DNA from: Mesorhizobium sp. WSM4311
GTDB lineage: Bacteria > Pseudomonadota > Alphaproteobacteria > Rhizobiales > Rhizobiaceae
Assembly: GCF_002295115.1 (NCBI RefSeq)
Contig: NZ_NSFV01000007.1
Location: 372,001-436,000, forward strand
Length of the DNA stretch: 64,000 nt
Direction of reading: 5' to 3'
Notes under the pieces: generated by a model
What the model was told of the DNA's origin: nothing
Database searches by the model: none
The model's input: the letters and a program-made list of their open reading frames with translations, nothing else
Part shown: positions 45,035-54,230 of the stretch, piece after piece
How positions within the stretch are numbered: the stretch's first letter is position 1
Layout of the letters: the number at the start of each line of letters is the position of its first letter
Position numbers and translations under genes: made by a program

Positions 45035-47104
45035 ATGCGTGACCCACGCTACGACATTCTGTTCGAGCCTGTGAAGATCGGCCCGGTGACCGCCAAGAAC
45101 CGCTTCTACCAAGTGCCGCACTGCAATGGCGGCGGCTATCGTGATCCGTCCGCCGCGGCCGAGATGCGGCGCATCAAGTCGGAAGGCGGCTGGGGCGTCA
45201 TCTTCACCGAGCAGACCGAGATGCACCACACCTCAGAGATCACGCCCTTCATCGAGCTCAGGCTTTGGGACGACGCCGACATCCCAGCGCTGGCGAAGAT
45301 GGCCAAGGCCATGCACCAGCATGGCGCGCTGGCCGGCATCCAGCTCGCCTATTCCGGTATCAACGGCCCGAACCTCTACACCAAGGAAGTGCCGCGCGGA
45401 CCGTCGGCCTTGCCGATCCGCACCTTCACCAACGATCCAGTCCAGGCACGCGCCATGGACAAGCAGGATATACGTGACCTCAGGCGCTGGCACCGCAATG
45501 CCTTCAAACGCGCGAAGCTGGCGGGTTTCGACCTAGTCTGTCTCTATGGTGCGCATGGCTTCGGCATTATCCAGCACTTCCTGTCCACCGCCACCAACCA
45601 GCGCAGCGACGAATATGGCGGCCCGTTGGAAAACCGCTCACGGCTGATGCGCGAGCTGATCGAAGAAGGCCGCGACGCCATCGGCGACACTTGCGGCCTG
45701 ACGCTGCGGCTGTCGCTGGACGAGATGATCGGCGAACTTGGCTTCGCCAATTCCGAAGTGCGCGACATGATCGAGATGCATGCCGAGCTGCCCGACCTCT
45801 GGGACCTGGCGCATGGCGCCTGGGAGGATTGTTCGGGGCCGTCGCGGTTCAAGGAGGAGGCGGCACAGGAGAGCCTGGTGTCCGGCATCAAGACGCTGAC
45901 GTCGAGGCCGGTCGTCGGCGTCGGTCGCTTTACCTCGCCGGACGTGATGGTCAGGATGATCAAGTCCGGCACGCTCGATTTCATCGGCTGCGCCCGTCCA
46001 TCGATCGCCGATCCCTTCCTGCCGAAGAAGGTGGAGGAGGGACGGATCGAGGACATTCGCGAATGCATCGGCTGCAACATCTGCATCACCGGCGACATGA
46101 CCATGTCGATCTCGCGCTGCACGCAGAACCCGACCTTCATGGAGGAGTGGCGCAAGGGTTGGCATCCGGAGCGGATGCAGGCCAAGGGCGACAGCGACAG
46201 CGTGCTGATCGTCGGCGCCGGTCCCGCCGGGCTTGAGGCCGCCCGCGCACTCGGCCTGCGCGGCTACCAGGTGGCGATCGCCGAAGCAGGCACCGAGCTC
46301 GGCGGCCGCGTGTCGCGCGAGTGCCGCTTGCCTGGCCTCTCCGCCTGGGGTCGCGTACGCGACTATCGCCAGTATCAGCTCAGCCAGATGTCCAATGTCG
46401 ACGTCTATTTCGAAAGCCGGTTGTCCGCCGAGGATATCCTGGCCTTCGGGTTTCAGAACATCGCCATTGCCACCGGCTCGGCATGGCGCCGTGACGGCGT
46501 GGCGCGTGCGCATGTCATGCCGATGCCGGTGGACCCGGCCATGCCGCTCTATACCCCGGACGACCTGATGGGCGGAAATGTACCGACCGGCACTGTCGTG
46601 CTGTTCGACGACGACCACTACTACATGGGTGGCGTTCTGGCCGAGCTGATGGCGCGCCGGGGCGCGAAGGTGACGCTGGTGACGCCGTCCGCCTATGTGT
46701 CCGACTGGACCCGCAACACGCTGGAGCAAGGCGCCATCCATCGACGGCTGGCCGAGCTCGGCGTCGAGATCGTGCTAAACCGGATCGTGACACGCGTCGT
46801 GCCGGGAGGCGTCGCCACCGCCTGCGCCTACACCCATGCCGAACGCGACATTGCCGCCGACGCCGTCGTGCTGGTGACGTCGCGCCAACAGGACGACCAG
46901 GTCTGGCGCGACCTGAAAGCGCGGCGCGACGAATGGGCCGACAATGGCATTCGCTCGATCAAGGTCATAGGCGATGCCGAGGCGCCAGGTCCGATTGCCT
47001 GGGCGACCTACGCCGGCCATCGTTTCGCTCGTGAGATGGACGAACTCGATATCGGCGACGCGCTGCCGTTCCGGCGAGAAGTGACGGCTTTGGCGGCGGG
47101 GTAG
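45035..47104 (+). CDS. Trimethylamine/dimethylamine dehydrogenase-like Fe-S flavoprotein
   Basis: A 689-residue protein with an N-terminal Old-Yellow-Enzyme TIM barrel, a [4Fe-4S] motif (CIGCNICITGDMTMSISRC) near residues 345-363, and C-terminal FAD/NAD-type domains (VLIVGAGPAGLEAARALG). Cys30 in FYQVPHC is in the position where bacterial trimethylamine dehydrogenase attaches FMN covalently. It probably N-demethylates a secondary or tertiary amine. Methylproline, dimethylglycine and trimethylamine are all candidates. AGGAAGGA precedes the ATG. Confidence 0.87.
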   Translation: MRDPRYDILFEPVKIGPVTAKNRFYQVPHCNGGGYRDPSAAAEMRRIKSEGGWGVIFTEQTEMHHTSEITPFIELRLWDDADIPALAKMAKAMHQHGALAGIQLAYSGINGPNLYTKEVPRGPSALPIRTFTNDPVQARAMDKQDIRDLRRWHRNAFKRAKLAGFDLVCLYGAHGFGIIQHFLSTATNQRSDEYGGPLENRSRLMRELIEEGRDAIGDTCGLTLRLSLDEMIGELGFANSEVRDMIEMHAELPDLWDLAHGAWEDCSGPSRFKEEAAQESLVSGIKTLTSRPVVGVGRFTSPDVMVRMIKSGTLDFIGCARPSIADPFLPKKVEEGRIEDIRECIGCNICITGDMTMSISRCTQNPTFMEEWRKGWHPERMQAKGDSDSVLIVGAGPAGLEAARALGLRGYQVAIAEAGTELGGRVSRECRLPGLSAWGRVRDYRQYQLSQMSNVDVYFESRLSAEDILAFGFQNIAIATGSAWRRDGVARAHVMPMPVDPAMPLYTPDDLMGGNVPTGTVVLFDDDHYYMGGVLAELMARRGAKVTLVTPSAYVSDWTRNTLEQGAIHRRLAELGVEIVLNRIVTRVVPGGVATACAYTHAERDIAADAVVLVTSRQQDDQVWRDLKARRDEWADNGIRSIKVIGDAEAPGPIAWATYAGHRFAREMDELDIGDALPFRREVTALAAG

Positions 47105-47205
47105 GCCGATGGCATGGCTTGATAGGAATGACGTCGCCACAAGCCGATAGTGTTTCGCGCTAGCGTGTCGAAATCTGATGTCGGGATCAATCGCAAGACA
47201 ATACG

Positions 47206-47281
47206 GAACGATACGGGAAACTTTCTAATTTTGGCCCACGAAAAACGCAATAGAATCAACGTCCTTACTATGTCCTCCGGG
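47206..47281. repeat. Dispersed 76-bp repeat, copy B
   Basis: Ungapped partner of 7197-7272 (about 72% identical). It lies at the edge of the IS3-like debris at 47310-47582. Confidence 0.5.
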
Positions 47282-47309
47282 CTCACCATTATCGTTATTT
47301 ATCAATGGC

Positions 47310-47582
47310 TTACGGATAGGTTCGCCAAAAGGTTCGCCAAGCATCGGCTTGCGGGTCACCAGCCGCACGACGCGATCCCCACCCTGAACCGCCAGACGAA
47401 CCTGCGATGCCGGCCGCAGGAAAGCCGTGCTGCGGATCCGTCGACAGCTCGCGCACCCATTTGCGCAACACATTCTCGTGGACATCGAGGTCGCGGGCGG
47501 CCTGGGCCACTGCAACGCCCCGGTCCTTGATCAATCTCACCGCCTCAAGCTTGAACTTGCGGCCGAACTTCCTTCTTTGCAT
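47310..47582 (-). pseudogene. IS3-family transposase OrfA remnant
   Basis: The frame starts MQRRKFGRKFKLEAVRLIKD and continues VAVAQAARDLDVHENVLRKW, the helix-turn-helix of an IS3 OrfA. After about residue 60 (DPQHGF) the match stops and an unrelated tail follows. No OrfB integrase follows, so the element is dead. GGAGGGTGGGA precedes the ATG and the outer DNA around 47600 may hold the old terminal repeat. Confidence 0.75.
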
Positions 47583-47966
47583 TCCCACCCTCCAGTTCCG
47601 TTAAACACCTTGTCTCGGTGTCCACGAAACCGGCGGCAGGCCAGAGGAGCCCCTCTCGGCATTGAGCGGAGCAGGGGCTTCCAGAAAAAAGGTGCCAGCT
47701 GTAGTAGTCCGTGAGCCCGTAGGCAGGCTTGGACGTATCAACCCTCACGGCGGCGCGGCCGGGCACGTCGGGGCCATAGTCAGTACGCGGCGCCGAAGAT
47801 CAAGCTTCAACTTGATGCCCGATAAGCGCCCGGTACGAAGACGCCTGCCATGTGGCTGCCCATGTCGCCTCTGCTCGGCGTGCCGGCCCTGCGGACTGAT
47901 GCGCAGCTTCTTTAGATATCGGATAGGATTAGCCGATATTCATCGGAAAAAAGGAGCCGGAAAGTC
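47583..47966. other. Transposon-flank debris before the kinase gene
   Basis: No gene. The region joins the IS3 remnant to the histidine-kinase gene. It should hold the promoter of the kinase operon, which I could not assign with confidence. GAAAAAAGGAG lies just upstream of the kinase start. Confidence 0.4.
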
Positions 47967-50408
47967 ATGACCGAGATCTGGCAATCACTCCTCGCCAATC
48001 TTGCTCTGGTCTCCGTCCTGGTCGTCGCCTGGGACCTTGTGGCCGATTTCACCGGGCGTCTCTCGCCGCGAATACAGTCGCTGCTTCTGGGCGCGGTCAT
48101 GTGCGTGGGGGCGGTCTTTTCAATGGCGACCGCCTTGTCTGTCTCTGGCTTCGTGGTCGATCTGCGCGCCGCCTTTATCGGCGCCGCGGCGTTCTTCGGC
48201 GGATGGCCGGCAATGTTCGTTGCCACGATCGGCTCCATTGCCTATCGCCTCTATCTTGGCGGGCAGGGGGCCAATGTCGGCGTCATGGGTATCCTGATCA
48301 CCGCCGTCGTCGGCCTGGCATGGCACCACATTGTCGCGGCCCGGTCGCGCACGATGCTCGACATATTCGGCTTCGGCGTGTCAGTTGCACTCGCCGGGCT
48401 GATCACGCTCCTGGTCATACCCCCGCAAGTCGTCACAGGCCTGATCCAGCAAAGCACGTTCCCGTCCCTCCTGTTCCGCTTCCTTAGTACCATGGTGATC
48501 GGCATCCTGCTCGACCGGCAACAGCGGCGGCGCGATCTCTCCATGTCCAACATGATCTATCGGGCCATGGTTCGTGAACTGCCGGACTGCCTGAACATAA
48601 AGGATGTGGACGGCCGCTTCATCGCCGCCAATCCCGCCACCGCCGAAATGCTGGGGGCCGCTTCAGTCGAGGAGCTCATCGGCAAGACCGATTTCGATTT
48701 CTATTCGAAGGACGTGGCCGAGCGCTTCAGGCAGGACGAGATGGGCGCACTGAAGGCCGGGCAGACATTGCGCATCGAACAGCCTGCGGTGTTTCCGGAT
48801 GGCAAACAGGGCTGGCTTTACACGCTCAAGGCGCCGTTCCGCGACGAGGTCGGCAAGATCACCGGTGTCATCACCTACAATCGCGAGATCACCGAGCAGA
48901 AGCGAAACGCTCAGCTCAAGAACGATTTCATTTCGACGGTCAGTCATGAGCTGCGCACCCCATTGACATCCATCCGAGGCTCGCTGGGCCTGATCGCGGC
49001 GGGCGTGGCGGGCGAATTGCCGCCGAAGGCCGCCAACCTCGTCAATATCGCTCACACCAATAGCGAGAGACTGGTTCTTCTCATCAACGACATCCTCGAT
49101 ATGGAGAAGATCGAGTCAGGCGTCATCGCCTTCAAGATCAAGCAGATGCCTGTGCGCCCGATCATGGAGCAGGCCATTGCCGCCAGTTCCAACTACATGG
49201 CCGAGAGCCGGATACGCATCGTCCTGGTCGACGATGCCCCGCGCGCCGAAGCCAACATCGATCCGGACCGCCTGCACCAGGTGATGGCCAACCTTCTGTC
49301 GAACGCGATCAAGTTCTCGCACGCCGACGGCACCGTGATGGTGAAGCTGCAGCGTCGTGATCGCGACATGTTGCGCATCTCGGTGATCGATCAGGGGGCG
49401 GGTATCCCCGAGGCGTTTCGCAGCCGTATATTCGGCAAGTTCGAACAGGCTGACGCGTCCAGCACCCGCAAGAAAGGCGGCACCGGCCTCGGCCTCAGCA
49501 TCGTCAAGACCATCGTGGAAAAGCTGGGCGGCGCCGTTTCCTTCGAAACCGAGGAAGAGAAAGGAACCTCGTTCCATGTCGACCTTGCCGAAGCCCGCAG
49601 GCTCCAACCGAGGCCGTATCCGCCACCGCGCCCGCCACGGGAGCCCGATGGCCGCCTACGGGTTCTGATCTGCGAAGACGAGACCGACGTCGCGGCGGTG
49701 ATTGCGGCACTCCTGGACGCGGAAGGCTTTTCCAGCGACGTCGCCCCGGACATCGCCACCGCGAAGGCGCTTCTGCAGTCTCGCGATTATGTGGCACTGA
49801 CACTCGATATCAAGCTGGCGGAAGAATCGGGCATCAAGCTCTTCCATGACATCAGGGCGTCACCGGTGAATTCCGACATTGCGGTCATCGTCATCTCCGC
49901 CGTCGCCGATGAGGCCAGGCGCTCGCTGAACGGCACCGCCGTCGGCATCGTCGACTGGCTGGAGAAGCCGGTGGATTCGGGGCGGCTTCACGCCGCTCTT
50001 GCCAAGATCGTCGCCGGCAGGAATGAACAGAGGCCGAAGATCCTCCATGTCGAGGACGACGAGGGTGTGCTAGCCGTGATGTCGGCGGGACTGGGCTCGG
50101 ACGTCTCGATCATCTCGGCGAAAACGCTGCAGGAGGCACGGCGGGCGGTTGCGAAGCGTCGCTTCGACCTGGTCATCCTGGACATAGCACTTCCAGACGG
50201 ATCGGGACTGGACCTGCTCGCCGATCTGCCGCTGGAGACCGGAGTGATCGTGTTCTCGGCGGCGGAACCGGACCAGAAACTCGGCGATCGGGTGCAGGCA
50301 ATGATGACCAAGACCAGGGCGTCGGAGATCGATGTGGCAAAGCTTGTCAGAACCATGTTGGCCTCATCGCGCGATGGCACCAGACCCGCCGCCCGCGCCA
50401 AGGAGTGA
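47967..50408 (+). CDS. Hybrid sensor histidine kinase (5TM, PAS, HisKA, HATPase, two receivers)
   Basis: An 813-residue membrane kinase. Residues about 1-190 hold roughly six hydrophobic segments of the 5TM-LYT type. A PAS domain follows (DCLNIKDVDGRFIAANPATA). The phosphoacceptor is in FISTVSHELRTPLTSIRGSL near residue 330. The ATPase has NLLSNAIKFS and GGTGLGLSIVKTI. Two C-terminal receivers follow: LTLDIKLAEESGIKLF and LVILDIALPDGSGLDLL carry the phosphorylatable Asp. It leads a run that includes two response regulators and surface genes. Confidence 0.9.
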   Translation: MTEIWQSLLANLALVSVLVVAWDLVADFTGRLSPRIQSLLLGAVMCVGAVFSMATALSVSGFVVDLRAAFIGAAAFFGGWPAMFVATIGSIAYRLYLGGQGANVGVMGILITAVVGLAWHHIVAARSRTMLDIFGFGVSVALAGLITLLVIPPQVVTGLIQQSTFPSLLFRFLSTMVIGILLDRQQRRRDLSMSNMIYRAMVRELPDCLNIKDVDGRFIAANPATAEMLGAASVEELIGKTDFDFYSKDVAERFRQDEMGALKAGQTLRIEQPAVFPDGKQGWLYTLKAPFRDEVGKITGVITYNREITEQKRNAQLKNDFISTVSHELRTPLTSIRGSLGLIAAGVAGELPPKAANLVNIAHTNSERLVLLINDILDMEKIESGVIAFKIKQMPVRPIMEQAIAASSNYMAESRIRIVLVDDAPRAEANIDPDRLHQVMANLLSNAIKFSHADGTVMVKLQRRDRDMLRISVIDQGAGIPEAFRSRIFGKFEQADASSTRKKGGTGLGLSIVKTIVEKLGGAVSFETEEEKGTSFHVDLAEARRLQPRPYPPPRPPREPDGRLRVLICEDETDVAAVIAALLDAEGFSSDVAPDIATAKALLQSRDYVALTLDIKLAEESGIKLFHDIRASPVNSDIAVIVISAVADEARRSLNGTAVGIVDWLEKPVDSGRLHAALAKIVAGRNEQRPKILHVEDDEGVLAVMSAGLGSDVSIISAKTLQEARRAVAKRRFDLVILDIALPDGSGLDLLADLPLETGVIVFSAAEPDQKLGDRVQAMMTKTRASEIDVAKLVRTMLASSRDGTRPAARAKE

Positions 50409-50413
50409 CGATC

Positions 50414-50800
50414 ATGCCGGCAAGAATCCTCTACGTGGATGACGACCACGATATCCGCGAAATCGCTCAGATGTCGCTGGAGCTCGAGCCGGAATTCGAG
50501 GTGCGGTCCTGCTCTTCGGGCGCCGCGGCGCTGACCGATGCCGCCGCATGGCATCCCGACCTCATCTTGCTCGACGTGATGATGCCGGACATGGACGGGC
50601 CGGAGACGCTGAAGCGCCTGGCTGCTTCACCGCTGACGGCGTCGATACCCGTGGCCTTTATCACCGCGCGCACCCAGACGCATCAGGTCGAGCGCTATCT
50701 CGCCATGGGAGCGGTCGGGGTCATTGCCAAGCCTTTCGATCCGCTGGCGCTCGCCGGCGAAGTCAGGAAGCTGCTTCCGGAGCGACCCGGGCAGGCATAG
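50414..50800 (+). CDS. Single-domain response regulator (CheY-like)
   Basis: About 128 residues, one receiver domain. Acidic pocket ILYVDDDHDIREIAQMSLEL, phosphoacceptor LILLDVMMPDMDGPE near residue 55, Thr in VAFITARTQ and Lys in AKPFDPL. No output domain, so it must act by protein contact or phosphotransfer. The ATG at 50414 has AGGAG upstream; an in-frame GTG at 50405 overlaps the kinase stop. Confidence 0.88.
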   Translation: MPARILYVDDDHDIREIAQMSLELEPEFEVRSCSSGAAALTDAAAWHPDLILLDVMMPDMDGPETLKRLAASPLTASIPVAFITARTQTHQVERYLAMGAVGVIAKPFDPLALAGEVRKLLPERPGQA

Positions 50801-51055
50801 CCGCCGGGTCGAAGGCAGCGGCAACAAGCCTGTCAGCAACCTCCGTTTGCCGTTTACGGCACCTGTACCACACCCCAATATTCATCTACTGATTGTATCG
50901 AAATACGGCAGTCGCGAATCGGTTTTATTTATGATTGCGCGGCATCGGCCGGCGCGGGAGACCCGCACCGGCGTTGGCATGGACCACATTGGCGGATGTC
51001 GGTTCATGAGTTGATCACTCCGGGGGGCAACGAGGCGTGAACCGGAGCCGGACAG

Positions 51056-51448
51056 GTGAATGGAGCGAAGGCAAGAGTTCTGATCTGCGATGATGATCCC
51101 CTGTTGCTTGAACTGATGGAATTCAGGCTGAGGGCGAAGGGATACGAGGTCATCACGGCAGTGGACGGTGCCGAGGCACTGGCGAAGGCGGAACAGGACG
51201 GACCCGATATCATCGTGCTCGATGCGATGATGCCCAAGGCCGACGGCCTGGAGGTGTTGGCTCGCCTCAAGGGCGACCCGGTCCTGTCGGACACGCCGGT
51301 GGTGATGCTGACCGCCCGCAAGGCCGAAAGGGACATCGTCTCGGCCCTCGAGAAGGGAGCCGACGACTATCTGGTAAAGCCATTCATCCCCGAGGAACTG
51401 CTGGCCCGGCTGGCGCGTCTGATCGCGCGCAAGACTGGGAAACGCTGA
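51056..51448 (+). CDS. Single-domain response regulator (CheY-like)
   Basis: A 130-residue receiver: VLICDDDPLLLELMEFRLRA, phosphoacceptor in IIVLDAMMPKADGLE, MLTARKAERD and VKPFIPEELLARLARLIARK. The GTG at 51056 is preceded by GGAG. Its stop overlaps the start of the TPR protein, tying it to the export genes. It may be a second output of the kinase. Confidence 0.88.
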   Translation: MNGAKARVLICDDDPLLLELMEFRLRAKGYEVITAVDGAEALAKAEQDGPDIIVLDAMMPKADGLEVLARLKGDPVLSDTPVVMLTARKAERDIVSALEKGADDYLVKPFIPEELLARLARLIARKTGKR

Positions 51449-53190
51449 TGAGGCGCAGCCGGCGCGCAGCGCTTGCCGCATGCCTGATCCTGGCAATCGC
51501 GGCCACTCCTGGTGCGGTGCTTGCGCAGACGGTCGATGAGCTCTACGCGTCCGCCGTGAAAGCCAGGCAGGCCCGGCATTTCGACGAGGCGGTGGATCTG
51601 CTTCGGCGCGCACTCGCGCTCAAACCCGACAATGCCGACGCCCTGGTTCAGCTCGGTTTCGCCGAACTCGGCCGCAACGATCTGGCGGCGGCGCACGACG
51701 CCTTTTCCAAGGCGCTTTCCCTTGCTCCGGCCTATCAAGATGCAAGCTTTGGCCTGGCCGAGATCGAGTTCCGTTCCGGCAATCTGGATGCCGCGCTGCC
51801 GCTCGCCGAATCGGTGGCGCGCGCCCAGCCCGGCAACACCGACGCCGCCGCGCTTGTGGAGAACATCCGCAAGGCCATGCAGGCCGCCGGCGGTGAGGCG
51901 AGGAAGGCGTCGGCGGCGGCGCCGAGGGCGAAACCACGGCCCGATCCCGTCGCCGGCCTGATGGAGCAAGGTCGACGGTTGCGAACAGCGGGAAAGCTGC
52001 CCGAAGCGGAGAAGGTCTATCGCCGCGCGCTTGGGCTGGCGCCGAAGAACACCGACATCTTGGTTGCCCTTGGCCTTATCCTGGGCTCCAGCCAGCGGTT
52101 CGACGAAGCCGGGCATTTCTTCGACCGGGCGCTGGCCATAAAACCCGGCCTTCTCGACGCGCGGATCGGCAAGATCCGCCTGGCGATTTGGCAGGGCGAC
52201 GTGCCGGGCGCCCGCGCGCTGGTCGATGACGTGTTGGCCTCGTCGCCGGACAATGTGGAGGCGCTCGACCTCGATGCCAAGGTCGCCCTGCTCGAGGCCG
52301 ACTACACGCGGGCCGGACAGTCGTTCCAGCGCGTGCTTGCGATCGATTCGCGCAATGCCGAGGCGCTGGTGGGGATCGGCGATGTGCGCCGCGCCCTAGG
52401 CGACGACGATGCAGCGCGCCAGGCCTACAGAGAGGCGCTCGCCATCGAGCCCGGCTCTTCCGACATCGAGCAACGACTGGCCGTGCCGCCCCCGCGCAGA
52501 TGGCGGCTCGACCTTGGCACCGAGGTGAGCGATCTCACCAACGGGCTGAGCGACTGGACCGACAGCTCGGCTGGCCTTGCTTATCGGCTGTCGCCGCGCA
52601 CGACGATTTCAGGCCGCACCCGCGTGGCAACCCGCTTCGGCCGTACCGACGTTCAGATCGAGGGCCGCATCGACGAGGCCTTCTCGCCTGCCTTCTCCGC
52701 CTATGCGCTCGCCGCGGCGACGCCGGATGCCGATTTCCTGGCGCGCTATGCGATCGGCGCCGGCGCGTCCTTGCAGGTCATGGCGGCGGCGAAGGCGTTC
52801 GGCCCTTTGTCGCTCAACATCGACACCCGCTACGACAATTTCACCAACACAAACGTCACCAGCGTCTCGCCCTGGGTGCAGGGCTATATCTTCGACGGCC
52901 GCCTGGGGCTTTCCGCCCGCTGGGTGCATGCGGCCGACGATATCGGCACGCGCGCGGACGGCTATGTGCTTAGGGTCGACCTTGCGGTGACGCAGCGCTT
53001 CAACCTGTTCGGCGGCTATGCGGACGCCCCCGAAATCTCCGACGGCACGCTGGTGCCGACGCGCACCGTCTTCGGCGGCATCTCCTGGGACGTCAACGAT
53101 CCGCTGACGGTCCGCGCCAGTATCGCACATGAGCAACGCCCGACATTCGACCGAAGCATATTCGGGCTCGGCCTGACCGCGCGGTTCTGA
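51448..53190 (+). CDS. TPR protein with C-terminal YaiO-type outer-membrane barrel
   Basis: A 580-residue exported protein. Signal peptide of about 26 residues (LAACLILAIAATPGAVLAQ). About residues 30-350 form TPR repeats interrupted by an Ala/Lys-rich linker near 140-160. From about 350 to the end is a YaiO-type beta-barrel pattern that ends in Phe, as outer-membrane proteins do. Such proteins can guide polysaccharide across the periplasm and outer membrane, as BcsC and PgaA do. Overlaps the regulator before it and is followed two bases later by the HEAT gene. Confidence 0.85.
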   Translation: MRRSRRAALAACLILAIAATPGAVLAQTVDELYASAVKARQARHFDEAVDLLRRALALKPDNADALVQLGFAELGRNDLAAAHDAFSKALSLAPAYQDASFGLAEIEFRSGNLDAALPLAESVARAQPGNTDAAALVENIRKAMQAAGGEARKASAAAPRAKPRPDPVAGLMEQGRRLRTAGKLPEAEKVYRRALGLAPKNTDILVALGLILGSSQRFDEAGHFFDRALAIKPGLLDARIGKIRLAIWQGDVPGARALVDDVLASSPDNVEALDLDAKVALLEADYTRAGQSFQRVLAIDSRNAEALVGIGDVRRALGDDDAARQAYREALAIEPGSSDIEQRLAVPPPRRWRLDLGTEVSDLTNGLSDWTDSSAGLAYRLSPRTTISGRTRVATRFGRTDVQIEGRIDEAFSPAFSAYALAAATPDADFLARYAIGAGASLQVMAAAKAFGPLSLNIDTRYDNFTNTNVTSVSPWVQGYIFDGRLGLSARWVHAADDIGTRADGYVLRVDLAVTQRFNLFGGYADAPEISDGTLVPTRTVFGGISWDVNDPLTVRASIAHEQRPTFDRSIFGLGLTARF

Positions 53191-53192
53191 TC

Positions 53193-54230
53193 ATGTGGTA
53201 CGTCTGGGATCTTTCCATTTTGCTCAGCGCCGTTTCCCTGGTGATCATGCTGTTCCTGATCGTCCGGCGGGTGCTGCAGGAACGCCGAGGCAGGGTGCAG
53301 ATCGATCAGCGGCGCCAGCTTCACACAGCACTGATCGCCTTCACCGAAAACCGGGACCGCGAGGCCTTGAAGGTGGTGGTGCTCGCGGTGCCGGCGGGCG
53401 TGGCGATCAATGCCGGCTTCGAGTTCATTTCGCTGCTTCGCGGCGAGGAGTATGACGACGTCCTTGCCGCCTTCAACGAATGCGGCCTGCCGGCGCTTGT
53501 CGGCAGCCAGCTGGAAAAAGGCAACGGCGCCGAGCGCATCCACGCGGCCGAGATGCTTGCGGCGCTGCGTTCGGAAAACGCGGTGGCGAGCCTGCTTTCG
53601 GCGCTCGACCGTGACCGTTCGCGCGAGGTGAGGATCGCCGCCGCCATCGCGCTCTGCGATCTCGGCAGCCTGCCGCCGCTCGATATCGCACTGGGCAAGG
53701 TCGGCGTGGTGGGACAGCGCTCGCGGCGCCTGATCGAGTTGTTCAGGCGCTTTCCGCCGGCGCGCTTCGAGGAGCTCAGGGATCATGCCGCGCGCACCGA
53801 CGCGGTGCCCTTCATCCGGGCGGCCGCGATCGACGCGCTGGCTCGTGCCGCCGGGTTCCATTTCGCCGATTTCTTCGCCCGCGCCACCGGTGATCAATCG
53901 CCCGAGGTCGCCGCCGCGGCGCTGCGCGCGCTGGGCCTCACCGGGCACGCCGAGGCGCCTGCCATCCTGGCAAGCGCGATGGCCAACGGCGACTGGGACG
54001 TGCGCGCCGCCGCCGCCGATGCCGCCGGCCGCCTCGGGCTCGCCGGGCTCGCCGCGCCGCTCTCCGCGCTGATGGACGATGAGGCGTGGACCGTGCGCTA
54101 TGCCGCCGCCAACGCCCTGCGCTCGTTTGGCCAGCCGGGAGAACGGCTGCTGCGCGACATCGCTGCGAGCGAGGTCTCGCGCAGCCAGCGCACCGCCTCG
54201 CTCATCCTTGCCGAGGGGCCGGCCGCATGA
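53193..54230 (+). CDS. Membrane-anchored HEAT-repeat protein
   Basis: A 345-residue protein with one N-terminal membrane helix (LSILLSAVSLVIMLFLIVRR) and then HEAT-like alpha repeats through to the end (AAALRALGLTGHAEAPAILA, VRAAAADAAGRLGLAGLAAP, VRYAAANALRSFGQPGERLL). Probably a periplasmic or cytoplasmic scaffold for the glycosyltransferase next door. Its stop overlaps the GT2 start by four bases. Confidence 0.83.
   Translation: MWYVWDLSILLSAVSLVIMLFLIVRRVLQERRGRVQIDQRRQLHTALIAFTENRDREALKVVVLAVPAGVAINAGFEFISLLRGEEYDDVLAAFNECGLPALVGSQLEKGNGAERIHAAEMLAALRSENAVASLLSALDRDRSREVRIAAAIALCDLGSLPPLDIALGKVGVVGQRSRRLIELFRRFPPARFEELRDHAARTDAVPFIRAAAIDALARAAGFHFADFFARATGDQSPEVAAAALRALGLTGHAEAPAILASAMANGDWDVRAAAADAAGRLGLAGLAAPLSALMDDEAWTVRYAAANALRSFGQPGERLLRDIAASEVSRSQRTASLILAEGPAA

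Noticed and set aside
47583..47966. Second transposase or IS110-like gene in the debris
   Set aside because: Short frames look superficially protein-like but none carries transposase motifs.
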